Of a DNA stretch of 64,000 nt, positions 14,401 to 25,302 are shown piece by piece. Location: positions 187,784 to 251,783 of the forward strand of contig LUCM01007702.1 of NCBI GenBank assembly GCA_008360955.1, given 5' to 3'. The position numbers and the translations under genes are program-made. The stretch's first letter is position 1, and every line of letters starts with the position of its first letter. A model generated the notes under the pieces. The model saw only the letters and a program-made list of their open reading frames with translations, was not told where the DNA came from and searched no databases. Origin of the DNA: Fasciolopsis buskii (Eukaryota; Platyhelminthes; Trematoda; Plagiorchiida; Fasciolidae).

Positions 14401-17400
14401 AACGAGTGTGTTCAGTGCTACGAGCTTCCGTATGGCAACAACACTGTTAATATGTATCATCACAATTAAAATCAAACGCAAGACAAAGCTTCCAATACAA
14501 AAAAACAGGAAGTTTGACCAGAAACCAAAATTGCAGATTCATCCAATCAGTTCAGTTTGCACAACCACGAACCTTGCGCCATCAGCCCAGACAGAGAAAA
14601 CGATAAAAAATGAATCAAGGATCTATACGGAAGAAGAGGGGATCCTAATATAAAAACCACTGACCGCAGCACTGAGCCATACCACTTATAGTCTCCAATT
14701 TGAGGAAGCGGAGAGATCTTGTGGATCCCAACCCGTGGTCTAATTGCGCCTACACGAGCCAGTTCACCTGTTTAGGTCTTCATACTTTTTACTCATGACG
14801 CCGATTGGCCATCTCAAACTATCTTTCAACTATTACCTGCCCCATAGAACAGCGTACAACGAGCAAAGTGTTTTGTGGGTATGGGCAAAACATGTTCACC
14901 ACCACCTTAATCTATTCTCATTTAGTAGCTGTTCTAAAGATTAAACCATAGAACCCAATGCCACAGACTTAACCTCTGAGTTATTCACGGAATGCTCCCA
15001 CCAGATTCCATCAATACTACAAAGAAAACGATGTTCAAACACCGAAAGTGTTCGCAAATCTACTGTCAACGGCCATGTTTCGGAGCCGCAGAGCAATATC
15101 AATCTCACTGCAACCGGGTAAACTAGACCTTTGATCGATAACCTAATGTCACGCCGACGCCATAGACGCCTCAAATTAGCCAATGCCGAATGTGCCTTCG
15201 GTGTGTAAGAAAACAATTCTTCCGATATACGACTGCCCAAGTAACTAAATCTACCTATCTCACCAAATTGCTCTCCTGCAGGAAAAAGTTTCGGCTTCTA
15301 ATCGATCCAGTCCTGGAACATTTTACACTTCGAAGTTATAAAAAAGCATCTCAAACATGCTTACTCTATTGCTCGAACCGATCGAGAAAAAATCTACAGC
15401 TTACTTGGGTTTCCATTCAGTAGCGCTACATTATCTGCACATTCTAAATCAGACAGATTACTCTCTGAGCAAATATCAATGCTACTATTCTCACATGAGG
15501 GATACGATGACGAAATTGGAAAGAAAGAGTGAAAAGGGCAGCCCCATCGAATACCACTTCTCGTGGTAAACTCGGATGAAACATCGCCATAAGCGCGAAC
15601 TCGGCTGTTCGAATGCACAGATTGAATGAGTGGACCGAATTTTTCGAAGACACTCTCCAATGAGAAACAACGCCACTGGACTGCATCATCGACTGATTCG
15701 AACGCCACTTTCAAATCAAGGAAGACAGAACTTATGATCTACCGATTATTTGTCTATGTTCTAAGATCTGTCCGCAAGGTGAAGATTTGATCAACACAAT
15801 CTTACCTGCGCGGAAAACTGCTTGATTCTCACACATGCACCTCTTATGAGCACTACATAATCGGCGAAGAATAATCCCCGCGAACAATTTCAATGAGATA
15901 GATACCAAAATAATTGCTGTGGCTTTCACATGAAGGCCTACTTGTAAATAAGCAAAATGACGATTCCCATTACTCCTTGGCAACTTACACTGCAACCCAA
16001 ACTGATCCTAAGACTTTTACTATCGCTGATGTTACTATTTCGTCATCGTCCTTGAAGAAGGACGGGGACAGTCCATCTGGTCCGGGAGCCTTGGGGCGTT
16101 AAAAAAACGATCTCTCTGATTACTCCCATTCTGGTTGGACGAGTAGTATCCATCTGCATTGGTTTGCTTGCAGGTATAAATAGAAGGACCACTGTGGCCA
16201 TGGGACAACTAAACTGTGCCTTAGTGTTCTGTCCAACGCTCCAGAGAGTGAATAAGTGAGTCGCCAGATTCTTCAATCACCTTGCCTACACTCAGCTCTT
16301 AAGGACCAATATTCCTAATCAGTCGGCAAAGGTTGCGACTATTTCCGATAGCCATAGCTTTCTCCATTTCCCTCTCCAGCATTGCTCACGATCACTGGTG
16401 GGGCTTTCCGTAACCTGATGTCTCAGAGGTTTACCCAAACCTGGCCCTTGTCTACAAATATTGTAGTGTTTCGCAATTTATGGTGTCCATATCAAGGTCA
16501 ATAAAATTACGTGCTGGAATCGGATAAAAGAAAAAGATTTAACGACAAGAGCCATCAATCCGACTGCACAAACACACTCGGGTTTAACAAATGCCCTAAG
16601 GGAAAGCCAAAGTTTATTTATTTGCCTACCGAGTATTTCCGACACCTGATTGAGAGGCCTCATTTGAACCGGTTTGTTATAATGTGATTCATGGAGTCAG
16701 ATTATCTTTTTGCAAGAGACAGTTGCTTAAAGGGAGAGATTCACGAACCATATAGATTTCCTGCAGCTGATTTGAGTTATTTTGAATCATCATGACCCAG
16801 TATCATCCAATACGTCCAATGCGTGCAGTATGAACAACGCGGAAACCTCATAAACACGTCCGGGTTACGATTTGTAAATTTCACATTCCATTAGACGAGG
16901 GTTTCGGGGTCAATACTAAACAAGGAAAAGGAACACTTTAAAATGAAAAATGCCAGTCAATCTACTCATAGAGCCAAAATCCCTATGTTAGCGCTATACC
17001 ATAGAGTAAATAATCATATAACTGGCTTTCTTACTGGCTACGACTTCCACGATCCGTGTTTCCTTGAGAAAATGTCAAAGGTAGCTGGTCGTAAGTGGAT
17101 GAAATACCAGAGTCGAAGGTACTCGAGGTATCCGACGCTGTCGGTAAGCTGGGGCCATGTAAAAAGCTGTGACCCCCACCATCATCGGCTTTGTTCAACT
17201 TATTTTCCGCCCTTGTGGCTGACCATCCGTGCCCAAAAGGTTGAAGCTGTTTGACCTGGTGACGCGCACAAGGCCGCCATGTATTTTGAATGCATGTCAT
17301 GCAACGGCCTGCATTATCCACAGATTGGCCATTACAAACAGCTCCTGCATGCACTGGGTTCCCAGTCACTGGGTCTACTGCCTGTGAATATGGATAGTGA

Positions 17401-20400
17401 CAATGGTAAGCAGAACGACACATTAAAGGAGGCGAACAGAGCAGATCGTAGTCTCGGTACGGAGACATCTTTGGTGCGAAAGGGTTAGTGCCTGTCGGTT
17501 GGACAGTCGGTTCGGAATCTGGATTCCGGCGGTAGTGTCGGGTCATATGTTCCACCAGTTTTGTGGTCACTTCGCTATTAACCATGGCCAATTCGGTTGT
17601 GGAGGAAGACAAGGCTTGTAGACTGGCTGCAGCTACAATTGACCGGGTTTCTGTTTCACCATGAAAGAGTGTGTTGTTTGGATATGTTGATTCCGCGGGA
17701 TAGGGGCAGTGGGTGATGACACCACTATCCCATGAGGCGGTAGATCGGGCATCAGATCGATTGTGGGTCCGAACTGAACTTCGTCGATGCGAACACCTTT
17801 GCAGCGGTTCTGAAACATCAGGCTCTGCGTGTAGGGAGGATGTAAGGGCAGCGGAGAGCGCAGTGCGGCGCCTTGCACTCACACGATCCATAGGACTGTC
17901 GCAAAAGGCTCCACGCGACCGACGAACAGTTGGATCAGCCCAAGAACCAGGTAGTTCTTGCGCAGGATGATTTACAGAAGTAGGAAATTTTCCGAATTCT
18001 CCTTTGGTTTCAGAAGTCGAGATACCTTCCTGCTCATCTGCCCAAATACGAGAACAATGCTCGTCCAGTATACCCTGTGCATCATCGTCGTTAACGGGGA
18101 GTACAAGCAGTGGATCCAGAACACGAGCGGGCCATTCGGAATTCCTGGGTTTTGTCATGCTGGAATCACGGAGGCGATCGGGCGAGGTTCTGGAACATTC
18201 TGCGTGACAGTGCGGGTTCGGATGGTTAGAGTCCCCGGGGACTGACGGTTTGCCAGTTTGCAGTTCAGAACCGTGCATATATGGCAGATCATCCACCGGA
18301 TCGGTGCCGGCTATGGAGTAGTTTGTGTCTACCGCATTTTTCTCGTCCACCTAAAAACCAACAAACAAATGATGCTATAGAATATACCGAAGAGGAAATT
18401 GTACTATGAAGATAGTGATGTGCTCGGATGATCCCAATGATTACATTTAACAAACAGAATGTAACTAAACACCTGGCCAAAATGAGCGCCAACAGAGTAG
18501 AACTATTTCCAGGGTAGCGTGTTCAGCGATGAATGGCAATCGAACTGATCGTAGGGACAACAGCAAACAATAAGATCCGAAGAGTCAACTTCCATTATAG
18601 GTAACCTCTTAAGCGGGCCACAAACGGAACAAAAGGATTTAGACCACTTGGAGTTAGGCCGGTTGCGAACACCGATCGAACGGTGTGTCAATAATGACAT
18701 GAGTCGATCAATCCCGAGAAAGAATATATATATATATATATATATATATATTTCCACTCAGCATCGTCGACCGATACTAAAGTGATGACTACAATGCTTC
18801 CATCTGACAGTGGCGCTGGCAGCGGGGTCGGCTGTCTGGACCGGCGCAGACAAAGCGAGTATGCAAGCGTACACAAAAAACGAAGGTGAATGTGCACACG
18901 CGGACACGCATTTACAGAACCACTGTGCTGCATAATAACTACGAGGACAACAGGAACATGGTAAACCCAGAATGAAATCGAGAATAAGAATGTAACCGGT
19001 AGAGGACTGGTCATAAACAGCACACAACCTCCTCCATGCATGGCTCCAGTATATCACACACACACACAACCAACGATAAATTAGTCAGATATTCTGTCGA
19101 GGGAACCGAAAATGTTTGCAGGCAACCCTCCTACTTTTGATTCCTGAAATGCCAATCGAAAAAGGATGGATACGGACACACAAGAATGCACTTGATCGAA
19201 CAGCTTTGTTTCTGCAGCACACATACCGAGGACAAAAATGAACCTCGACTGGAAAACAGTTCCCAATAACTAACCGATTAGAAAAATGAACAAGCAGACA
19301 TATGTGTGTACTGTTTAGTTTAAACGACTAATGAACCGGAATGAGAAAAGGTAAGCTATTTATGTACGCATTTTAAAAATCGAGTAGACACCCGTGCGGT
19401 AAATGTAGACTACGTAATACTTTCGAACTGAAAAAGAATTAACAACAACAAGTGACCGGTTTCTGGTGACCGAAATGAGCGGTCTGTTTGACGACAGGGA
19501 ACACAGGAGAAGACATGTACGAATCCTTCTATTGAGTGATGGAGAAAATTCCATTTTCAATGGGGAGAAACCAGCTAACAAGTGGATCAATAAATGAATA
19601 GACGAAACTCATTCGCTATATCAACCAAAAGCTTCCTCTATGCAAACTAAGTTAAACATATTTGACGAACGTGTGAAATACACTAAGACAACTCATCTGG
19701 GATTTGACCAAAATTTCGCAAAAAAAACAGAATTCAAAGACACCGTAAAACACTATCCCGATTCAAGACTGATAATAAACGGCAACCCCCTCGAAAAAAC
19801 GACGAGTAAAAGGTATTAAATTAAGACAGATAAACTGTCAAGCACGAACCCAGTGAGTTTGAAGCAAATAAAAATTGAACGAGTGAGGGGAACCTCGTTA
19901 TTTAGTCAAAAATTTCCGAATGTACACCGTGGAAGAAATGGATGCGTAATTCAAAGAGTGAGACTATTTGTTAGATGTCAAACAATTCAATCCAAAACCA
20001 ACAGCAATCTTGAAATTGCCACGAAAACAAGTCAACGAGTCCAAAACCTTAGATTCAGTTCATCTGTCAAGATTACGAGATCAACCAAACAACCAACAGT
20101 GCGATAATAAGAGTCCCGATCGAGACGTCAGGTTATGGGATCATAACCTTATCCATCAAGAGCATGAATTCAGTTGGCCTAAGCCCTTTCTGTGCTTTGA
20201 CCACAACATCGAGTCAACCAGAGGCCTTGACGTGTTTACCCGAGGTAGATTTTCTATGGGTTCAATGTGAACCACTAAGTAAGGAAATTCTCGACAAAAG
20301 TCAAGAAATTACAAGAATTCGACGGCTTAATCAAACGAGGTCGGAACTTATTCTGTGTTTGAGAGATGAAACAGGCATACATTATCAATGTGTTGGCACA

Positions 20401-22447
20401 GACAATATGGACGAGGTAAACAGAGAACATACACAAATCAACCTAGGCCGATCCGGTGCCAACTGTTATCGAGTCGTAGAAATGATCTAACTAAGATAAG
20501 TCTTCGACTTCGGCGGGATTCGAGGCCACGCAGGTTGCCGAATCCATGAAGGTAATCGCCGACTTGGTTGCACCTAGCAACAATATTTCGTCCTCGAAAG
20601 TACGGCGACCTGAATACATGGCAGTGTGATGGCATGAATGCAGCATTAATTCAAATAATCGTCCAAGGAGATATACTGGAGCCGGAATTCCAAGTTCCCG
20701 TACTGTTTACAGTCTTTGTTTCACAAATGAAATTCAATCGTTTCTATGACATACCTCGTGCCTGAGTCCTGTGAATAAGGCATTAATCCATGGTTTCGCA
20801 AAAACCACTGTTAGCGAGAACTTACAACCATCACAATGAAACTCTCGATGACTGAAAATCAAACAACGTCCAAACAGATAATAAAAGTCCTACGGAGCGA
20901 ACAAGGAGTATGACTTCTTTGGCACACTTTGCCTCCTTCAGTATAACTAAAAACCGTTGAAAGATCGGACACTTGTCCAAAACCCAGTACAGCTTATAGT
21001 TCAAATTGTTCTCCGATTCGTCTTATTTAATGAATTAACAAAATTATACAGACTAAGGAATGTACACGTGATAGATCAGGTTCTGTTTGATGGTTCCACC
21101 ATCAAGTCATACAAAACAAGTATGCTTCAAGGGCTTGGCTAGGCAATTATTATCGTGGCAGTTGGCTGTATGTCGCCGATTCGACTTCGTTTCGTCCCCC
21201 CCCACACACACACACTCGGTCACTTCTCCACTTGACGGCATAAGTTCGCCCGCGGCCCTCTTTTTGAAGTATTGTACACAATCGCAAGGTTGGTTAGAAA
21301 AAAATCGAAAGGCTTGTTGCAGAATATTATCATTAGATTGTTTTTGTTATCGTCTTTTTCGACTGAATGTGTTCCTCCTTCCATAAAGAACTGCTAAGTA
21401 GTCACAATTGTGATTTTATAAAGATGTTCCGATCACCCCATTGTAGTCGCATGTGTCTTTGTTTTCATTTTCTACCTTGTTTTCATTAGTGACAAAATAA
21501 TCCGCAAAATTTTCAAGTAGGAGGGTATGGCCATTGAAAAGCTGCCGAGACGGGGAAACAACCGGTGGTGGGATAACTAGAAATCATGAAAGTGACTTTG
21601 ATACATCACAATTTTGACCAGGACACCAACGTTAGCCACATTGAGTGTATCACAGGTATTCTGACAACTGCTTGAGTCGCCGATAAATTTTGGGTTTCCA
21701 AATCGAAACTGGGCACATATTCGTTTGAGTTATTTGACAAATGAAGTTGATCACCACAAATCTGAAAACGCAGACCTACATGGGGGGAAATCCCAGTTAA
21801 ACAGACCGCTAAAGATTAAACTTGATTGATACAAGGTCTCCGGGGCAGCTCGCACTTGTGTCTTTTCTGCTTAGTCGATGACAGTTTTCGTTTTTTTACC
21901 AATTAACAGACATCCACAAATAGAAATTCGTGGAGCTTTAGATACGCGGCAAAATCACAAAGGCTAGGTACAAAAGTAAGGGTAGAAAGAAAAACAATAG
22001 AATTAGAAGCAGACGTAAACGAAACTAAAACCTACTTGATTGACCCAGGAGAGTAATTTCTCCATTTTTCCTCGTGATTCTTTCACCTTTTCTAGACGAC
22101 TAGTTAATAACAGAACGAAAGCGGCTGGATCCGTTTCGGCTAGATTCTGTCTTGGTTTGGCTGGTTCGGCACCCGGTCTGATGCGTTCCAGTGTGTCTTT
22201 CGGTCCCGGTGTGATGCCCGCAGCGCATGCACCCCTGTCCGTTTCGCCGGTGGTCGCGGAGGGTCGCATGTGCCAAGTAGGCCGAGATGGCAGCCAGCAA
22301 TCTGCGTCCGAATTCGAAGCACACAGAACCGGTGCCATCGATCTTGGGTCAACAGAGTATGACGAATCGCCCGGTCTTTCACGCTTTGTATCTACTCCGG
22401 GAGCATTAAATGCGGAATGGCGTGTTTGATCCACCGGTTTCACAGAA
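5322..22447 (-). CDS. AXIN1: Axin-like Wnt scaffold gene (7 exons seen, 5' part not located)
   Basis: Axin is the cytoplasmic scaffold of the beta-catenin destruction complex; it binds GSK3, beta-catenin, CK1 and APC and polymerises through its DIX domain. Seven exons were assembled by hand: 22036-22447, 17035-18350, 13891-14204, 13377-13492, 12828-13144, 7948-8175 and 5322-5448. The splice phases match at all six junctions and the frame stays open to a TGA at 5324-5322. The product carries, in order, a GSK3-binding helix ([14 protein letters not shown]), a beta-catenin-binding motif ([10 protein letters not shown]), low-complexity Ser/Pro/His-rich linkers and a DIX domain ending in [13 protein letters not shown]. 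The first exon seen starts with a split codon, so upstream exons (an RGS domain would be expected) exist but were not found with confidence. Introns contain LINE fragments. Family identity is very secure from the DIX, GSK3 and beta-catenin motifs; the linker regions are not conserved with vertebrates. Confidence 0.9.
5449..7947 (-). other. Last Axin intron
   Basis: This intron splits the DIX domain between SYR and YFFKK (donor TATCG|GTAAGT, acceptor GTATTTCAG). It contains a (CA)n run at about 6252-6276 and a possible tRNA-like repeat near 7725-7790 with a B-box-like GATTCGAAACC. No other gene is recognised. Confidence 0.75.
7948..8175 (-). CDS. AXIN1: Axin DIX domain, first half
   Basis: The acceptor is TTTTCTTTTCCCACGGTTCAG and the donor is TATCG|GTAAGT. 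The translation contains [15 protein letters not shown] and [18 protein letters not shown], matching beta-strands 1-2 and helix 1 of the Axin DIX domain (AYYFCGEPIPYRT and TLGQFKELLTKKGSYR in vertebrates). Between YRT and SLTLGQF there is a Ser/Thr-rich stretch about 20 residues longer than in human Axin1. DIX domains form head-to-tail filaments that assemble the destruction complex or the Dishevelled signalosome. The two-base exit joins the last exon to give SYR|YFFKK, as in other Axins. Confidence 0.94.
8176..9890 (-). other. Axin intron, unique-looking part
   Basis: This is the 3' part of the intron between exons 12828-13144 and 7948-8175. Short open frames show no coding support. Part of it (9548-9763) resembles 57060-57290 and is listed separately as a repeat. 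Confidence 0.6.
9548..9763 (-). repeat. Dispersed repeat, copy 1 (related to 57060-57290)
   Basis: The minus-strand conceptual translation contains [19 protein letters not shown]. The second copy at about 57060-57290 gives a closely similar string ([14 protein letters not shown]) from the same strand. Both copies are degraded, one lies in an Axin intron and the other in a CPSF1 intron, so this is an interspersed repeat rather than a gene. No family is assigned. Confidence 0.5.
9895..11740 (-). mobile_element. RTE-like LINE copy, decayed, interrupted by assembly gap
   Basis: The minus strand encodes a reverse-transcriptase C-terminal region ([35 protein letters not shown]) of the type that ends RTE-like LINE ORFs, with frameshifts and stops. 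On the other side of the gap, 11343-11740 matches in reverse the 5' part of the plus-strand copy at 32160-34335, including [12 protein letters not shown]. The reading frame is broken. It sits inside an Axin intron in the gene's own orientation. Confidence 0.8.
10744..11342. other. Assembly gap (599 N)
   Basis: A run of N inside a LINE copy. Open frames reported through it are artefacts. The gap probably reflects repeat collapse, because more than one copy of the element is present in the window. Confidence 0.99.
11741..12827 (-). other. Axin intron, 5' part
   Basis: Sequence between the LINE copy and the His-rich exon. The longest frame (11923-12294, minus) has no domain and no clear splice sites. 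Nothing else is recognised. Confidence 0.6.
12828..13144 (-). CDS. AXIN1: Axin His-rich linker exon before DIX
   Basis: The donor is strong (GGCTTG|GTAAGC) and 105 codons plus two bases fit the one-base start of the DIX exon. The translation includes [19 protein letters not shown] and a five-histidine run ([14 protein letters not shown]), then Ser/Pro-rich sequence. Vertebrate Axin also has a histidine-rich segment before the DIX domain, but positional homology is not shown. The acceptor used here (AACTAAAG|GAT) lacks a good pyrimidine tract; it was chosen because it is the one AG near the start of the open frame that keeps phase 0, so the 5' edge is less certain than the 3' edge. Confidence 0.7.
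13377..13492 (-). CDS. AXIN1: Axin small linker exon
   Basis: The acceptor follows a pyrimidine-rich stretch (ATTCTCTTACCCGCAACCCAAG) and the donor is TCTAAG|GTCAGT. Two bases complete the split codon, then 38 codons follow, including [21 protein letters not shown] second minus frame stays open through the same bases, but only this frame agrees with the phase of the preceding exon. There is no recognised domain. A short amphipathic helix is plausible but not demonstrated. Confidence 0.65.
13891..14204 (-). CDS. AXIN1: Axin linker exon
   Basis: The acceptor is CACTGCTTTCAG and the donor is TTCAG|GTATGC. One base completes the split codon from the large exon, 104 codons follow, and one base carries over. 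The translation is rich in Ser, Pro, Ala, Gln and Tyr with a cysteine-containing end ([15 protein letters not shown]). No domain is recognised; it lies between the beta-catenin-binding region and the DIX domain, which is unstructured in other Axins. The assignment to Axin rests on phase continuity with both neighbours and on strand, not on homology of this exon itself. Confidence 0.72.
14205..14930 (-). other. Axin intron, 3' part
   Basis: AT-rich sequence with short frames only. It lies between the acceptor of exon 13891-14204 and a LINE fragment. Confidence 0.6.
14940..16330 (-). mobile_element. RTE-like LINE, second family, decayed
   Basis: Read on the minus strand, the pieces in order are: [17 protein letters not shown] (linker before the reverse transcriptase), [20 protein letters not shown] with an AVFRAG box, a palm region ([12 protein letters not shown]), CADNVALL where a functional enzyme has YADD, and a C-terminal piece ([19 protein letters not shown]). 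Frames change several times and stops interrupt the reading, so it is a dead copy. The sequence is distinct from the copies at 9.9-11.7 and 31-37 kb but resembles the fragment at 46270-46720. It lies in the Axin intron 14205-17034. Confidence 0.8.
17035..18350 (-). CDS. AXIN1: Axin large exon with beta-catenin-binding motif
   Basis: This is the longest open stretch in the window outside the gap (438 codons plus two bases). It follows a TTTTTAG acceptor and ends at a donor AGCCA|GTAAGA; the apparent stop TAA lies in the donor. Residues 94-98 of the exon are ILDEH inside [10 protein letters not shown], matching the Axin beta-catenin-binding helix (ESILDEHVQRV in vertebrates). The rest is a Ser/Thr/Pro/His-rich linker. 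Two DSG motifs occur: DSGVIT at 208-213 and DSGISS at 413-418. Human Axin has a DSG a short way after its ILDEH motif, so the first may be homologous. Phase 0 entry and two-base exit fit both neighbours. Identity as Axin rests on the motif order with the flanking exons. Confidence 0.88.
18351..22035 (-). other. Axin intron, 3.7 kb
   Basis: Intron between the GSK3-helix exon and the large exon (donor CAA|GTAGGT, acceptor TTTTTAG). It holds a (TA)n tract (18724-18752) and a (CA)n run near 21206-21217. Other open frames show no homology I can name. A stretch at 20430-20640 looks like dispersed repeat sequence but has no second copy in the window. Confidence 0.7.
22036..22447 (-). CDS. AXIN1: Axin exon with GSK3-binding helix
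   Basis: The exon begins after an acceptor TTATCGCAG and ends at a donor CAA|GTAGGT. It starts with one base of a split codon, then gives 137 codons and ends in phase 0. Residues about 107-133 ([20 protein letters not shown]) match the Axin GSK3-interaction helix, whose vertebrate form is KFAEELIHRLEAVQ; the hydrophobic spacing and the RLExV core are kept. The preceding ~100 residues are Pro/Thr/Arg-rich and not recognisable. In vertebrate Axin the same helix lies just before the beta-catenin-binding segment, as it does here with the next exon. A single in-frame path through this stretch is long and open, and the other minus frames break into short pieces. Confidence 0.85.
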
Positions 22448-22869
22448 CTGCGATAATAAATGAAACCACGACAAAAACATCGAGTAAATCATTAACGAAA
22501 TTTAAAAGAACTGTATCTACATTTATGGTACATAGTCAAAGTAGAGGCGAAACGTTCGCAAATTAGGTTATTGTACTGTAGTTTCAGTTCTCGACGGGTT
22601 TGTTTTACTGAAAAATAGCGTCAAAACGACTGCCCAGATGAGAATAACTGATGGAAGCTGTAGACCAAAGGCTACTAATCGCGATTTGGTTGCATGGACT
22701 AAACAAATGCACAGCAGACGAAATCGGGTAAAAAATTACTAATCGAGTAGGCCAATAACCTAGCTCCCCGGATGCGGTAGACATGAGTCTGCGTTCCAGG
22801 TGCCACCATGTCTGAGGTAATACAAGTGCGGTATTCAAGAACAACGTTGAAATGGTCATGGCCTCACTT

Positions 22870-23100
22870 ACGGACAGTGAACCGGCGTTAGTCAATTGGA
22901 CTATGCAGCTGTCACCAAAAATGTCAGGTACGACTCCTAGATCCGGCGGTCACTATGGTGGTAGAAGGCAACTCCTTGTCGCTCGGATTGTTACCATACC
23001 TGACTTAATGAGACGTTACGGGGACCTATGCCACTCAAACAAGATTTAGGGTCATGGTTGGGACCTGTTGACTACAGGGCATTCCCTTCTACTACGCGAA
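22870..23100 (-). repeat. tRNA-like short repeat, copy 1
   Basis: This segment shares a degraded order of blocks with 23810-24040: the shared strings on the plus strand are GATCCGGCGGTCACTATGGTG here and GATCCACCGGTCACTTTGATG there, then similar lengths to a motif around GGTCATGGTTG. The second copy has a B-box-like GAGTTCGAATCTC on the minus strand. A SINE is the likely class. Confidence 0.45.
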
Positions 23101-23809
23101 TATATAAAGTATAGCATAAAAAACGAACTGCCATTGACTACCAACTGTTTACGTCTCATCTCCGTGGTTGGGGCTTAAAATTTCCTTAAACAGCCGGCTG
23201 AAGACAGTGTAGACAGCGACAAACTGTGAACAACGCAGGTCGTCTTGTCAGTTTCTCTTTAACTGAAGAAATGTTCGTCTGTACAAGCAAACCGTAACCT
23301 GTGTTGACAACCATAGTGTTGTTGTTTTATCTCCTGGATATTCACTCCACACTGCTCTTGAATATATTTATTCTTTTGATTGTAACACGTAACATAGAGG
23401 TGGCGGTCAGTCCCGCTTTGCCTTGTTGCTCAATGCCGCAAGATGGGTTTGATCGAAAAGGAAACAAAACAGGGTACAATAAATGAAGTAAGATGCTGAG
23501 GGTGATGATGAATTTGACCTGTATTAACTGGGGTTAAATACATTTGGGAAGGCCTGAACGGTTACGAAGTTATCTCATGTGAAACAGAAAGACAACAAAT
23601 CGTGAATGTAAACCACACTATGCAAGCCATCTAGAGCACGCTTGGCAGGATAAACACTAGGACTAGGGAATTCCCATGGGCAGAACCACGAGGCGTTCCT
23701 GGCGAAACCAACATCTGGTAAGAACCATCCCCCGATATCGTTCGAAAGGTCACAATAAGTTCCTTTCAACGACACTAACGTCGACGAGTAGTGGAAAAAT
23801 GTTTCACTG

Positions 23810-24040
23810 GATCCGCCGCGGTGGTGGTCAAGTGGAGCAAACACCCGTGTGAGATTCGAACTCCAGATCCACCGGTCACTTTGATGATAAATGGTAATTT
23901 GCTGTCGCACGGCTCGTTACCACCACTGACCAATTGGGATGTTAAGCCACTGTGCTATTCCAAGTTGCAGGATCATGGTTGCCGGTTTCCCTCTTCTTCT
24001 CATACAGTGGGGTCTAGTGGCTATGGAGCATGACCCTTCC
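23810..24040 (-). repeat. tRNA-like short repeat, copy 2
   Basis: On the minus strand there is an A-box-like GTGGCTTAAC followed, about 90 bases on, by a B-box-like GAGTTCGAATCTC. It is homologous to 22870-23100. The plus-strand frame through it (HPCEIRTPDPPVTLM) is an incidental read-through of repeat sequence. Confidence 0.5.
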
Positions 24041-24680
24041 GCTACAACCGTGCATGATGCCAAATTTGTGTGAATTATTTAGGGTGCTTCCACTTTTAGC
24101 GATACAAGCTGCTGTCCATTGTGAGAATGTATTCAAGTCTATACATCACCTGTGGTTGTTAGTGAAGGCCTGAAGTAGTACCTATGGGAAGGCTTCAAAA
24201 TGTGTCTCCACTACGCTTCATTCAATAATAATAGCTCTGATGTCACTGAATAATTCGCATTTTGAGGGTTCTAACGATATAAAAACGGCTTCTATAAGGT
24301 AATTTCTTTCGAAGATTTGTGGGAAAAGTCAACACGTGCACTTTGTCGTTCGGTCCTTGAGAGAGATGTGTTCCTAGGCTATGGGCAGACTTGAGGTTTT
24401 AGTGAAACTTGGAAGAAACATGCGAAATATCCAGTTATGAAAAACCAGGAAATCTCGACGAATCATAGAGAAAAACCAAACGGCTATTCGGTTTTCATAA
24501 TGGGCCGCGAACAACGTTGTTCTAGCGCCAAATAAAGTGGCATTTTCATGTTCGTGGCACGGAGAATATCCGCATAAGAAGTGTATTACATTTGCGCAAG
24601 GACAATGGTGTACAACAGCTCGGAAATGAATGGGGAACCCCAAGATTCAAACATATGGTTACCAGACAATCACCCGAGCA

Positions 24681-24736
24681 TTATATATATATATTACTCA
24701 TATATCATACCTATATATATACTATATATATATATA
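24681..24736. repeat. Interrupted (TA)n tract
   Basis: Several TA runs broken by CTCATATATCATAC-type interruptions, directly abutting a Penelope-flank copy. Confidence 0.9.
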
Positions 24737-24737
24737 A

Positions 24738-24792
24738 CGCCGAAAACCGGTCGTGTGCTCCCGGGCAAATTTTGTTTACGCATCCAGATACT
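24738..24792 (+). mobile_element. Penelope-like element flank, short copy
   Basis: These 55 bases are nearly identical to 63948-64000, downstream of the GIY-YIG ORF at the right edge. The shared core includes ACCGGTCGT, CTCCCGGGCAAATTTTG and TTTACGCATCCAGATACT. Here the copy is bordered on both sides by (TA)n tracts (24681-24736 and 24803-24820). Confidence 0.75.
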
Positions 24793-25302
24793 ACTTCCTG
24801 CTTATATATATATATATATTACATCGATCAGCAGGGGATCTAAAGCTGCCATAAGATCAGGACAGTTTTGTATCTAGTATTTTTACTAAACGATTGCCGT
24901 TGTAAAATAACTCTCCCACTGTCTAACAGTGAGAAAGAAAAGCGAATATGGTTTCGTTGATTGATACGATCGATTATTCATCGCTAACCATTCTTTCAAT
25001 CGAATCAGTGCGCTGTTACTATATCTAATGCCGGCACAATCAGCAAAACTGCACCCATATACAGTCGGAATCTCAACTGCAACTATCGTCCCGATTGCCG
25101 CTGCCACACCTCCTTCCCTATTTAGTCAGGTTGGCCAATGCATCAATATAATCACTACGAGAAAACGAACTATAGACCCATCTCCAAGTGCGAGTCAAAG
25201 GGCATATGTACATACAAGGTGGGTTATGCACGAAACTCTATTCTTCGGTGTGTGTATGTGCGTGTAGAGCATGTGTCTGTTAATCTCTCTCCCTGCATGC
25301 AG

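Noticed and set aside
20430..20640. Possible tRNA-like repeat with GGGATTCGAGGCC
   Set aside because: B-box-like string only; no A box in spacing and no second copy in the window.
22040..22429. 129-codon plus frame opposite the Axin GSK3-helix exon
   Set aside because: It is the antisense shadow of an exon with clear homology and phase support.
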